The position numbers and the translations under genes were made by a program. A stretch of DNA of 64,000 bases, from the NCBI GenBank assembly GCA_903908265.1, contig CAIVRI010000088.1, forward strand, positions 1-64,000. Direction: 5' to 3'. Of this stretch, positions 40,267 through 49,500 are shown in pieces. The notes below the pieces were generated by a model. It did not search any database and had not been told where the DNA came from. It worked only from the letters and a program-made list of their open reading frames with translations. The first letter of the stretch is position 1; the number at the start of each line of letters is the position of its first letter. This DNA is from an uncultured Pseudomonadota bacterium (GTDB lineage: Bacteria > Pseudomonadota > Gammaproteobacteria > Steroidobacterales > Steroidobacteraceae).

Positions 40267-42042
40267 ATGGATCCAACTGATATTGGGCAACCGGACTACT
40301 TCCACCGGGTAGTCGACTGCCAGTGGGCCTGCCCGGCCCATACTGACGTCCCGGAATACATCCGGCTTATCGCCCAAGGGCGATTTACGGACGCCTACCT
40401 CGTCAACCGCGAGTCCAACGTTTTTCCCGGCATTCTGGGGCGCGTCTGTGACCGCCCCTGCGAGCCGGCTTGCCGGCGTGGGCGGGTCGAAGAAAAGCCC
40501 GTCGCAATTTGCCGCCTGAAACGGGTCGCCGCGGATCACCGCGATGACATCCGCGACATACTGCCGACAGCAGGTGCTCCGAATGGGCGCCGGGTGGCCT
40601 GCATCGGAGCCGGCCCCGCCTCGCTGACAGTTGCGAATGACCTGCTGCCGTTGGGCTATGCCGTCACCATATTTGAACAATGGGCTGTTACCGGCGGCTT
40701 GATGCGTTCAAACATCCCGTCATTCCGCTTGCCAGCGGCTGTTCTGGACGAAGAGATCGGTTTTATTGTCGAGATGGGCGCAGACCTTCGCCTAGGTACA
40801 CGAGTCGACAGTCTGCAGGCCCTGATAGACGAGGGTTATGACGCAATCTTTATCGGTTCCGGCGCGCCGCGAGCAAAAGACCTCCGGATCGCTGGCCGCG
40901 ATGACTCCAATCGCATTCACTCCGGCATTGACTGGCTGCAATCGATCGCTTTCGGACATACCGAGGCCATCGGCGAGCGCGTCCTGATCATTGGCGTTGG
41001 CAATACCGCAATGGACTGCTGCCGATCAGCGCTGCGACTGGGCGCCAAAGACGTCAAGGTCATGGCACGAAAGCCTCGGCAGTTCTTCAAGGCCTCCCAG
41101 TGGGAACTCGAAGACGCCGAGTCAGAAGGTGTGCAAATCGTTATCAATCACGCCCCCAAATCGTTCGTGATCGAAAACGGTCAGTTAGTCGGCATGCTAT
41201 TCGAAGAAATCGAGTATGACCTCGATGGCACCCGCATCATCAGCGAACGCGTGATTGGGGAGAAGGTCATCCCCTGCGACGACGTGATCTTGGCCATCGG
41301 TCAGGAAAATCTGTTCCCTTACGTGGAACGCAACCTTGGCATCGAATTTGACCGATGGAACGTGCCGGTCGTCGACGCGAAGAGTTTTGAGTCGACGCGT
41401 CCAGGCGTTTTCTTTGGCGGCGACGCCGCTTTCGGCCCTAAGAACATCATCTGGGCCGTCGAACACGGCCATCAGGCAGCCCTATCGATCCATTTGCGCG
41501 CCCAAAACAAGACCGTGGCTGACCGCCCGGCGCGTGGCGTTACCCTATCGAGTCGGAAAATGGGCATCCACGAGTGGTCGTACAAGAATGACTACAACCC
41601 TTCTGAGCGGCGTCTTGTGCCCCATGTGGGATTGGCCGAGCGCTTCAAGAAACTAAAAATTGAGGTGGAACTGGGTTTTGACGCGGAACAAACCGCTTTA
41701 GAGGTCCAGCGCTGCCTGAACTGTGACGTGCAGACCGTCTTCTCAGCGCCGGCGTGTATTGAGTGTGACGCCTGCATCGATATCTGCCCGGTCGACTGTC
41801 TGACCATCACTCCGAATGGAACGGCAGAGGAACTGGAAAGCCGGACTAAAGTGCCGCGCTTGGACAAAACCAGCCCGCTGTACGTTTCAGCACCACTGAA
41901 GCCGACCGGCCGGGTCATGCTCAAGGACGAAGACTTGTGCGTACACTGCGGCCTGTGCGCAGAGCGCTGCCCAACCGCCGCTTGGGACATGCAGAAATCG
42001 ACCATCCACATCCCGCACGCTAGCCTCGGACAGGCCTCATGA
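40267..42042 (+). CDS. GltD-like FAD/NAD(P)H oxidoreductase with Fe-S N-terminus and C-terminal 2x[4Fe-4S] ferredoxin domain
   Basis: CQWACPAHTDVPEYIRL, GRVCDRPCEPACRRG, CIGAGPASLTVANDLLPLGYAVTIFE, CIECDACIDICPVDC, CVHCGLCAERCP. Confidence 0.88.
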   Translation: MDPTDIGQPDYFHRVVDCQWACPAHTDVPEYIRLIAQGRFTDAYLVNRESNVFPGILGRVCDRPCEPACRRGRVEEKPVAICRLKRVAADHRDDIRDILPTAGAPNGRRVACIGAGPASLTVANDLLPLGYAVTIFEQWAVTGGLMRSNIPSFRLPAAVLDEEIGFIVEMGADLRLGTRVDSLQALIDEGYDAIFIGSGAPRAKDLRIAGRDDSNRIHSGIDWLQSIAFGHTEAIGERVLIIGVGNTAMDCCRSALRLGAKDVKVMARKPRQFFKASQWELEDAESEGVQIVINHAPKSFVIENGQLVGMLFEEIEYDLDGTRIISERVIGEKVIPCDDVILAIGQENLFPYVERNLGIEFDRWNVPVVDAKSFESTRPGVFFGGDAAFGPKNIIWAVEHGHQAALSIHLRAQNKTVADRPARGVTLSSRKMGIHEWSYKNDYNPSERRLVPHVGLAERFKKLKIEVELGFDAEQTALEVQRCLNCDVQTVFSAPACIECDACIDICPVDCLTITPNGTAEELESRTKVPRLDKTSPLYVSAPLKPTGRVMLKDEDLCVHCGLCAERCPTAAWDMQKSTIHIPHASLGQAS

Positions 42043-43862
42043 CACCGCAAACGACGGCGACCGCACGCGTGAATGATCTAGTCATTCGCTTCGCCAACGT
42101 AAATGGGACGGGCTCCGCAAGCGCCAATAATCTGATCATGAAGTCCATCTTCCGGATGGGCGTCCCGGTGACTGGAAAGAACTACTTTCCTTCGAATATC
42201 CAAGGCTTGCCCACGTGGTATGAAATCCGTGTTTCCAAGGATGGGTATCTCGCACGCGGCGAACAAATCGACGTCTTAGTGGCTATGAATATCGAGACCT
42301 ACGCGCGCGATGTCAAGGATGTTGCTCCTGGTGGGTTTCTGGTCTATGACTCCACGTGGTCCCGCAGCGCGCTGCTGTCTCGCGATGACATCACGGTACT
42401 CGGCATACCCTTCGCGCGACTGTGCAATGAAAACTTTGACGGACTCCGCAATCGGACTCTGATGAAGAACATTTGCTATGCCGGCGCGATGGCCGCGTTG
42501 CTCAATATCGATTACGAAGTCATACGAAAACTAGTTACCGAACAATACGCTTCTAAGCCAAAGCTCGTTGATGCCAATATGAAGGCAATCGAGCTCGGCT
42601 ACCAATACGCGCAACAACATCTCTCCTGTCCACTGCCGTTCACCATTGCCCGCATGGACTCCACACAAGGACAAGTGCTCATCGATGGCAACACGGCAGC
42701 GGGCTTGGGCTGTGTGTACGCGGGTGCAACCGTCGGCGCTTGGTATCCCATTACCCCTTCCACGTCGCTAATGGACGCTTTCCGTGGCTTCTGCGAGCGC
42801 TACCGCGTCGATCCGGAAACCCACGAAAAAAAGTTCATCGTTCTGCAGGCAGAAGACGAACTCGCAGCAATCGGCATGGTGATCGGCGCCTCTTGGAACG
42901 GCGCCCGCGCCTTTACCCCGACCAGCGGACCAGGCATCTCTCTGATGAACGAATTCATCGGCCTCGCCTACTATGCAGAGGTGCCAGCGGTATTATTCGA
43001 CGTCCAGCGCGTGGGCCCTTCAACCGGCATGCCCACCCGGACGCAACAATGTGATGTCCTGCTTTGCGCGTATGCCTCCCATGGTGATACCCGGCACGTA
43101 TTGTTGTTCCCAGCCAATCCAAAAGAGTGTTTCGAACTGGCGCCGGTTGCGTTTGACCTCGCGGAACGGCTACAGACGCCCGTCTTCGTGCTGTCTGATC
43201 TCGACATCGGCATGAATGACTGGATGGTGCCAGCACTGCAGTGGAACAATGACTACACCCCGGATCGCGGCAAAGTCCTCTCTAAAGAACAGATCGACGA
43301 ACTACCGAAGTTCCAGCGTTATCTCGACCCTGATGGAGACGGCATCCCCTACCGCACGCTACCGGGAGTCTCGCCAAAGGGCGGGTACTTCACCCGTGGA
43401 TCGAGCCATAACAAGTTCGGTGGTTATACCGAGGACTCCGCGGAGTATCAGGAAGTTCTCGACCGGCTAGTCAGAAAATTTAACACCGCTAAAACCATCG
43501 TCCCTCCCGCAATCCTGCTCGGCCCGGGCAATCGCGCAATCGGAATTCTGTCGTATGGCAGTTGCGACGAGGCAATCAAAGAATCCCTGCATCAACTGTC
43601 AGCTGCAGGAGTCGAAGTCGACTACCTTCGAGTGAGAGCTTTCCCATTTGGTGCGGAGGTCGACACGTTCCTCGCGCAACACCAGATGATCTACGTCGTT
43701 GAACAGAATCGGGACGCACAATTGCGATCACTGCTCGTGCTTGAAACGGAGGTCGAGAAACGCAAGCTCGTCCCCGTCCTGCATTATGACGGAATGCCGA
43801 TGACGGCCCGATTTGTCACCGACGCGGTGCTCGCGCACACGCCTGTCGACGCGACACTCTAA
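42039..43862 (+). CDS. 2-oxoacid:acceptor oxidoreductase, fused gamma/alpha subunit (KorA-like)
   Basis: RFANVNGTGSASANNLIMKSIFRMG (gamma) then GCVYAGATVGAWYPITPSTSLMDAF and FTPTSGPGISLMNEFIGLAYYAEVPAVLFDVQRVGPSTGMPTRTQQ. Confidence 0.93.
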   Translation: MTPQTTATARVNDLVIRFANVNGTGSASANNLIMKSIFRMGVPVTGKNYFPSNIQGLPTWYEIRVSKDGYLARGEQIDVLVAMNIETYARDVKDVAPGGFLVYDSTWSRSALLSRDDITVLGIPFARLCNENFDGLRNRTLMKNICYAGAMAALLNIDYEVIRKLVTEQYASKPKLVDANMKAIELGYQYAQQHLSCPLPFTIARMDSTQGQVLIDGNTAAGLGCVYAGATVGAWYPITPSTSLMDAFRGFCERYRVDPETHEKKFIVLQAEDELAAIGMVIGASWNGARAFTPTSGPGISLMNEFIGLAYYAEVPAVLFDVQRVGPSTGMPTRTQQCDVLLCAYASHGDTRHVLLFPANPKECFELAPVAFDLAERLQTPVFVLSDLDIGMNDWMVPALQWNNDYTPDRGKVLSKEQIDELPKFQRYLDPDGDGIPYRTLPGVSPKGGYFTRGSSHNKFGGYTEDSAEYQEVLDRLVRKFNTAKTIVPPAILLGPGNRAIGILSYGSCDEAIKESLHQLSAAGVEVDYLRVRAFPFGAEVDTFLAQHQMIYVVEQNRDAQLRSLLVLETEVEKRKLVPVLHYDGMPMTARFVTDAVLAHTPVDATL

Positions 43863-43877
43863 AGGAGCCCCGCCCCC

Positions 43878-44930
43878 GTGACCTCCATTACAAAACCAAA
43901 AGTCGCCCACCCCTCGCTACCGCGCAATGACTTGGGACTCACCCGTCGCGACTATGAGGGGAGCATGTCCACGCTGTGCGCCGGTTGCGGCCATGACTCC
44001 GTCACGGCTGCGATCGTCGAGGCGGTCTGGGGTCTATCTATGCGGCCGCAGGACCTGGTCAAGCTGTCGGGTATCGGTTGCTCCTCGAAGACGACTGCGT
44101 ACTTCGTCGGCGCCGCGCATGGGTTCAACTCAGTCCACGGGCGCATGCCCTCGGTCGCGTCGGGCGCCAATGCTGCGAACCGGACACTCAAGTACATCGG
44201 CATCTCCGGCGATGGAGACTCTCTATCGATTGGACTAGGCCAACTCTCGCACGCCATTCGTCGAAATCTAGACATGCTGTATGTGATCGAGAACAACGGC
44301 GTCTATGGACTTACCAAAGGACAGTTTTCGGCCTCTGCTGATCTTGGTACCAAGTCAAAGAAAGGCGAAGCGAACCTGCAAACTGCAATCGACCCAGTCC
44401 TTCTTGCACTGACACTGGGCGCCGGGTTCGTTGCACGCGGATTTTCAGGTGATAAAGCGCAGCTGATTCCGCTGATCCAAGCCGGACTACGGCATCCTGG
44501 GTTTGCGATCATTGATGTGCTTTCGCCGTGCGTCACCTTCAACGATCACGAAGGCTCGACAAAGAGCTACCAGTACACCCGTGACCACTATCACGCAGCA
44601 GTTGAGACCGACTTTGTACCAAGAGCCACGGCCATTGAAGTGAATTACGAGGCTAGCGCTGTAGTGCCACTACACGACGGCAGTCAACTGCGGTTACGCA
44701 AGTTAGACGGCGCATTTGACACTAGTAATCGAGCCGCGGCCTATGCGCACATCGCAGCAAAGTTGCAAGAGGGTGAGCACGTCACAGGGCTAATCCACGC
44801 CTCAGCGGCGGGCGAGCATGAAATGCATACCCAGAACCATACCGTCACGACCGCGTTGAACGCACTGCCCTATGCCGAACTGAATCCAGGACAGGCTGCG
44901 CTATCCAAGTTAATGGCACGCTATTGCTGA
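43878..44930 (+). CDS. 2-oxoacid:acceptor oxidoreductase beta subunit (KorB-like, ThDP-binding)
   Basis: CAGCGHDSVTAAI, GISGDGDSLSIGLGQLSHAIRRNLDMLYVIENNGVYGLTKGQFS. Confidence 0.93.
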   Translation: MTSITKPKVAHPSLPRNDLGLTRRDYEGSMSTLCAGCGHDSVTAAIVEAVWGLSMRPQDLVKLSGIGCSSKTTAYFVGAAHGFNSVHGRMPSVASGANAANRTLKYIGISGDGDSLSIGLGQLSHAIRRNLDMLYVIENNGVYGLTKGQFSASADLGTKSKKGEANLQTAIDPVLLALTLGAGFVARGFSGDKAQLIPLIQAGLRHPGFAIIDVLSPCVTFNDHEGSTKSYQYTRDHYHAAVETDFVPRATAIEVNYEASAVVPLHDGSQLRLRKLDGAFDTSNRAAAYAHIAAKLQEGEHVTGLIHASAAGEHEMHTQNHTVTTALNALPYAELNPGQAALSKLMARYC

Positions 44931-44949
44931 GCGCTTCGGCACTCTTTTT
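44929..44949 (+). terminator. Intrinsic terminator at the end of the korB-like gene
   Basis: GAGCGC-TTCG-GCACTC (one mismatch) followed by TTTTT, overlapping the stop codon. Confidence 0.6.
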
Positions 44950-45217
44950 AAGTGCGCATGCTGCGCTGCCAATTGGCTAGCGCAGTCTTTCCCTGTGCAG
45001 TAACTACCGATGCAGTGCCTCTCGCGGCCTGCTCTACATAGCCCCGACGGGTCAGTTTCTCAAGCAGCAACTGCGGCAGCGGTGCGCCAGTGAGCCCCTT
45101 GGCGGCGGCCCCGCCCAACTTCGCAAAGGTGGCCCAGTCAGCATTGCTAAGGAAATCTTCCATCTCGGATCCTTCGGGCGCGAAAGCGCCGCACGGGACT
45201 ATATTATGGTGAATCAC
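44948..45217 (-). CDS. Small hypothetical protein
   Basis: 89 aa ORF; likely internal start at MEDFLSNADW. Confidence 0.4.
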   Translation of the reverse strand: MIHHNIVPCGAFAPEGSEMEDFLSNADWATFAKLGGAAAKGLTGAPLPQLLLEKLTRRGYVEQAARGTASVVTAQGKTALANWQRSMRT

Positions 45218-45238
45218 GCCGAAGAACCACGTCCCGTG

Positions 45239-46147
45239 TCACGGTTCAGGCAGAGCGGGTACGTTTCGCGCGGACTGTTGCCAGCCCGCACGCACGCTTG
45301 CGGTGGTCTCTCCGGCCCCATCGGCGCGCCATCCTGGTGCCCGGAAGATAAGGCCAAAAACCTCGCGTAAGGATTTGGCGTGGCGCAGATCGCGCGCCAT
45401 CGCCGCCCACTCATGAAAGGCGATCACAAACGGGTTATAGCTGCTGACGTTGTGCAAGATCCCATAAGTCACCGGTTCCTCGTCATTTTCAGACTCGAAG
45501 GTGCCAAACCAGCGATCCCAAATAATCAGCGCGCCACCATAATTGCGGTCCAGATAGCGCGGATTTGAAGCGTGGTGTACCCGATGGTGCGAAGGCGTAT
45601 TGAAAATATACTCAAACCATGCTGGAAAACGCCGGACCGCCTCCGTGTGCAACCAGAACTGATAAAAGAGATTGATGCCCTGCATCGTCAAGATCATTGC
45701 AGGCGTAAAGCCGAGAAACGCCAACGGTATCCAGGGCATCCATGTACCCACCGCCACACCGGTCCAGGATTGCCTAGCGGCGGTCGACAGGTTGTACTCC
45801 CGCGAAGAATGGTGATTGACATGCGCCGCCCACCAAAACCGACACTCGTGACTGATTCGGTGGAATACGTAATAGGTGAAGTCATCCAATAGCGCGAGCA
45901 ACACCCAAGCGGCAACCGTGGAGCCCATGGTCAGGAATCGGTGCGCGTACGCAAACTGCAACCCGCCGAACATGAGTCCGGCCAAGGCAATATTGACGGC
46001 GACGTTACCGGCGCGCATCGCCAAGGATGCCCAAGTGTCGCGCCATGTGTAATGCGCACGAATCACGCCATAGGCGCCGAGCCACGCCTCCAGCCCAATG
46101 GCCGAAAGACGTCCTAGCAACAACCAATACGTGAGGGATAGATGCAC
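45239..46147 (-). CDS. Sterol desaturase / fatty acid hydroxylase family protein
   Basis: Histidine boxes HRISH, HVNHHS, HHRVHH. Confidence 0.9.
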   Translation of the reverse strand: MHLSLTYWLLLGRLSAIGLEAWLGAYGVIRAHYTWRDTWASLAMRAGNVAVNIALAGLMFGGLQFAYAHRFLTMGSTVAAWVLLALLDDFTYYVFHRISHECRFWWAAHVNHHSSREYNLSTAARQSWTGVAVGTWMPWIPLAFLGFTPAMILTMQGINLFYQFWLHTEAVRRFPAWFEYIFNTPSHHRVHHASNPRYLDRNYGGALIIWDRWFGTFESENDEEPVTYGILHNVSSYNPFVIAFHEWAAMARDLRHAKSLREVFGLIFRAPGWRADGAGETTASVRAGWQQSARNVPALPEP

Positions 46148-46159
46148 GGATAGCTCCTG

Positions 46160-46831
46160 TTAAAACAGGCTGGCACTGATATTGATCAATAGTGCCAATA
46201 CCGTCGTATTAAATAAGTACGCCAGCGCACAATGCAGCAAGCCAATTCGCCGCATCGGCCGAGAGGCAAAAGAAACATCAGCCGTCTGACCGGATGTGCC
46301 GATCACGACCGAAAAATAAAGGAAGTCAAAATAATCGGGCGCGGCCTCTTCTGGAAAGAGCAACCCACCTCGTCCACCCCGACAGATCGCAGCATAAAAC
46401 TCATGGGCATAGTGCAGCGCAAACATGGTCTGTATGAAGGCCCAAGAGACCAAAACCGTTGCCCCAGCTAAGCACGCATGCAACACCCGCAGTAGCCCGT
46501 GCGTCTCCCGCACATACGTTAGTTCCATCGCGATAGCTGCGAGGCTCGATACGCCCGCCACCGCCACTAGGCCAAGGATCACCAGTTGGCCAACGTCCTG
46601 CAAGTGCGCACGCGAGCGCATGTGATGTTCACTGGAGCGACACATCATTACGGCGGCCAATATAAGGTAAAACAGCGTTCCAATATTCCACGCAACTAGC
46701 CATCGAGTCACCAGATGCTCCGCTAGGGACGCTGGCAACAAAAGACCTGAGACCACGGTGATTGCCACGGCGATGAATAAGCGGGGCCGAGCTTGGACGG
46801 TGCGTATCAGTGGATGATGATGGGCTGGCAT
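46160..46831 (-). CDS. DUF1345 family membrane protein
   Basis: TM helices; FALHYAHEFYA and DYFDFLYFSVVIGTSGQTADV motifs. Confidence 0.85.
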   Translation of the reverse strand: MPAHHHPLIRTVQARPRLFIAVAITVVSGLLLPASLAEHLVTRWLVAWNIGTLFYLILAAVMMCRSSEHHMRSRAHLQDVGQLVILGLVAVAGVSSLAAIAMELTYVRETHGLLRVLHACLAGATVLVSWAFIQTMFALHYAHEFYAAICRGGRGGLLFPEEAAPDYFDFLYFSVVIGTSGQTADVSFASRPMRRIGLLHCALAYLFNTTVLALLINISASLF

Positions 46832-46878
46832 AGATTTCCCTCAATCAACCGATGCTGCGAATAACGCAAGGGGCCGGC

Positions 46879-47964
46879 TCATGGACCGAGGAACGGTTGC
46901 ACATTGCTGAGTGCGCGAGCGCGCGCATCCAGATCCATCCGATTGCACAACACAATGGATGCGACGTGACGGTCTGGAAACCAATCGATTGCAGCGCGAA
47001 AGCCCTGCGTCGTGCCAAAGTGCCAACGGCGCGTCAATCCAAAGGCAGGATCAAGAAACCAACCGAAGCCGTACGCGACCGGGCCACCAGGGTCAAGGTT
47101 GTCCTCGTCCGCTTGCGTCGGCCAGGTCGTTGCCGATCCATCAGCGAGCCGAACGGCTTGGAAAGCGAGTTCGCTATCGCCAGGCAATGCCGCACCGCGA
47201 TCAAGGGCCCGCAGCCACCGGGTCAGATCTGCAACGGTCGAATAAATACCGCCATCACCGCCGGTCGCTGAGGTGGCGCTCTGGTCCGATACGCGAAATA
47301 CACCTGCAGAGATCTGTTCATGACCAAACGCGCGCTGCGCGATGCGATCCTTGCCCGGCACGTGCAAGTGGGTCGAGTGCATCCCAAGCGGCGCAAATAT
47401 TCGTCGCTCCAGATAGTGGCCGAAGGATTCCCCGCTAACGGCTGCGACAAGCAATCCAAGCACCACATAGCCTGAATTGCTATAGGCCCAGCGCGCACCG
47501 GATGGAAACACCGGTGCCGAGGTGGCGGCCAGCAAGCGCAACACCGCCTGGTCATCTATCTGATGGGTCGGCGTATAGACAGGCCCACCACGCGCGGCTG
47601 CCGCGTCCATCAATACCTCGTAATCCGGCAGGCCCGCGGTATGCGTCAGGAGATGGCGCACCGTGATCGCGCCCATATACGCAGGCAGTCCTGGCAAGAG
47701 ATCCGCGAGGCGGCCATCCAACGAAAGGCGCCCGTCAGCGACCAGCGCAAGGACGGCCGCGGCAGTGAACTGTTTAGAAACCGAAGCCAAGCGAAATGCG
47801 GTGTCCGGCCCTAACCGTGCGGTGCCACCCAGGCGTCGTACACCCTGCGCGCCATCAAATACCACGGCACCATCACGCAGAACGCGTTCGACACAGCCTG
47901 GCGCGGGTACCGCCATCGCGCCTCCAGCCATCAGCGCAGCGACAACCACAGCGGCAGTGCGCAT
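46879..47964 (-). CDS. Exported serine hydrolase, beta-lactamase class C/PBP-like
   Basis: FRLASVSKQFTAAAVLALV (SxxK), YSNSGYVVLGLLV (YxN); ATG at 47964 overlaps the previous stop (TGATG). Confidence 0.9.
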   Translation of the reverse strand: MRTAAVVVAALMAGGAMAVPAPGCVERVLRDGAVVFDGAQGVRRLGGTARLGPDTAFRLASVSKQFTAAAVLALVADGRLSLDGRLADLLPGLPAYMGAITVRHLLTHTAGLPDYEVLMDAAAARGGPVYTPTHQIDDQAVLRLLAATSAPVFPSGARWAYSNSGYVVLGLLVAAVSGESFGHYLERRIFAPLGMHSTHLHVPGKDRIAQRAFGHEQISAGVFRVSDQSATSATGGDGGIYSTVADLTRWLRALDRGAALPGDSELAFQAVRLADGSATTWPTQADEDNLDPGGPVAYGFGWFLDPAFGLTRRWHFGTTQGFRAAIDWFPDRHVASIVLCNRMDLDARARALSNVQPFLGP

Positions 47965-49490
47965 CAAGGCGCGCCGGAAAATAGGGTTGTCCGGTAGCTT
48001 GCCGAAAGACCAATGACATGGGCGCTGAACGAGCCCTGTAGCGAACGCAAACGCCCGAGGGAGGCATGTACGCCCAGCCCACCCGGCCACTCATGACCGA
48101 AGCCGATATTCGCTTGCGCAACCGCACCGGAGGCCACCGCCACGCCACCGCCGCCGGCTGCGCCGACCAAAGCCTCCGCCTCGAAGTCGATGCCGGCCAG
48201 CAGACCCTGACGAAAGCCAACGCCAATCAACCCGGTCATGTACGCACCGCTCTGACCACGATAAGCCGCAAGACCTTGGCCCGTCAGATACCATTGTGGG
48301 CTGAGCGCATAGTCTGCCTGCAAGCCGAGAACGCCGATATCAGGTATCGGCCGGGTCGACCACGACGCGCTGGCCGCTTGATAACGCTGTTCCGTCACGC
48401 GGATCCGTACTGGGTGTGCTTGAAGATCTGTGGACGCATGCGCGGCAACGGTCACCGGATGTGCGGGCCCAAAACGGTGCTGCAAACCGAGCGTGAGCCC
48501 GTCCGCGGCAAAATGCCCCCCGGGAGCCTTCAGGCGTTCGACGCCCAACCACAGCGCGTCCGTATCATCAAAGCGCCACTCTGCGCCCAGATGCGCTGCC
48601 CACAAGGCGCCACCACCCGTATCGACGGCGCCGCCACCGCCCGCACCCACCGAGACACCGCCATCGAGGGCCCAGCGCTCAGTGAGCGGCAACCGCAGAC
48701 CCAGACCGCCAAGGATCTCCATATAGCCGTTGCTGTGACCGTGTGCCGCGCCTGCGGCCTCGACCGAGTAGTACCACGGTCCTGTCAGAGTGCCACGCCA
48801 CTGCGCGCCGACGACTCCAAAATCAGTCTGCGTCGCACCTCCATCGGTAAGGCTGCCCGGACGGACCCGATACGGTCGGACATACACGCCCAGTTCAGTC
48901 GCTGAGAAGCGGTCGGCCTCCGGCAACTCATAACGGCCGCTTGGGGCGCCAATCGGCCCCGACAGCCCCTGAAAACGCCGCTCGAGGCCGGCGTACCACT
49001 GCGAACCGGTAATCGTGCCGCCGTTTGGAAAATCAACATGGCTTACGCCCGCGCGCAATCGCCAGTCCCCTAGCGCCCAACCCAAGCCGAGGGACTCGCG
49101 TACCAGTAAGCCGCCGCCAGACAGGCCGTACCCGCCTCGCCCGCCCCCCGCACTTAGGGACAAACCGGCCTCGAACGAGAGACTCCGACCCAGCGGGTAC
49201 AGGAACTCGCCGCCCACCCCGAGGGTAATAAAGCCGCCGCGCCGTCCCTGCACGGCAGCAAAACTATCGGCACCCCAACGCCAGTAGGCACCCAACTGCC
49301 GACGTAAATGTAAACCCGCAATCCCTGCTGTTTCATCTGCAGGCAACTGCCAGCGCTCGCCATCAATGCCAACACTCCAGCGCGTTTCAGTAGCGGTCAC
49401 CGCAACCGCCCCAGCAGTCGGCAGCGACAACAGCAAAACAGTCGCCAAACAAAGCATTAAGCACCGGTTCCGTCCGATCATAACGCGCAC
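47964..49490 (-). CDS. Outer-membrane-like beta-rich protein with three ~85-90 aa internal repeats
   Basis: Signal peptide; alternating beta pattern; the unit [GG-rich ... LG-G--W/L ... L---G] occurs three times. Confidence 0.6.
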   Translation of the reverse strand: MRVMIGRNRCLMLCLATVLLLSLPTAGAVAVTATETRWSVGIDGERWQLPADETAGIAGLHLRRQLGAYWRWGADSFAAVQGRRGGFITLGVGGEFLYPLGRSLSFEAGLSLSAGGGRGGYGLSGGGLLVRESLGLGWALGDWRLRAGVSHVDFPNGGTITGSQWYAGLERRFQGLSGPIGAPSGRYELPEADRFSATELGVYVRPYRVRPGSLTDGGATQTDFGVVGAQWRGTLTGPWYYSVEAAGAAHGHSNGYMEILGGLGLRLPLTERWALDGGVSVGAGGGGAVDTGGGALWAAHLGAEWRFDDTDALWLGVERLKAPGGHFAADGLTLGLQHRFGPAHPVTVAAHASTDLQAHPVRIRVTEQRYQAASASWSTRPIPDIGVLGLQADYALSPQWYLTGQGLAAYRGQSGAYMTGLIGVGFRQGLLAGIDFEAEALVGAAGGGGVAVASGAVAQANIGFGHEWPGGLGVHASLGRLRSLQGSFSAHVIGLSASYRTTLFSGAP

Positions 49491-49500
49491 CTAATCCTCG

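Noticed and set aside
48066-48905. 279 aa plus-strand ORF
   Set aside because: Antisense to the repeat beta-barrel gene; codon-bias shadow.
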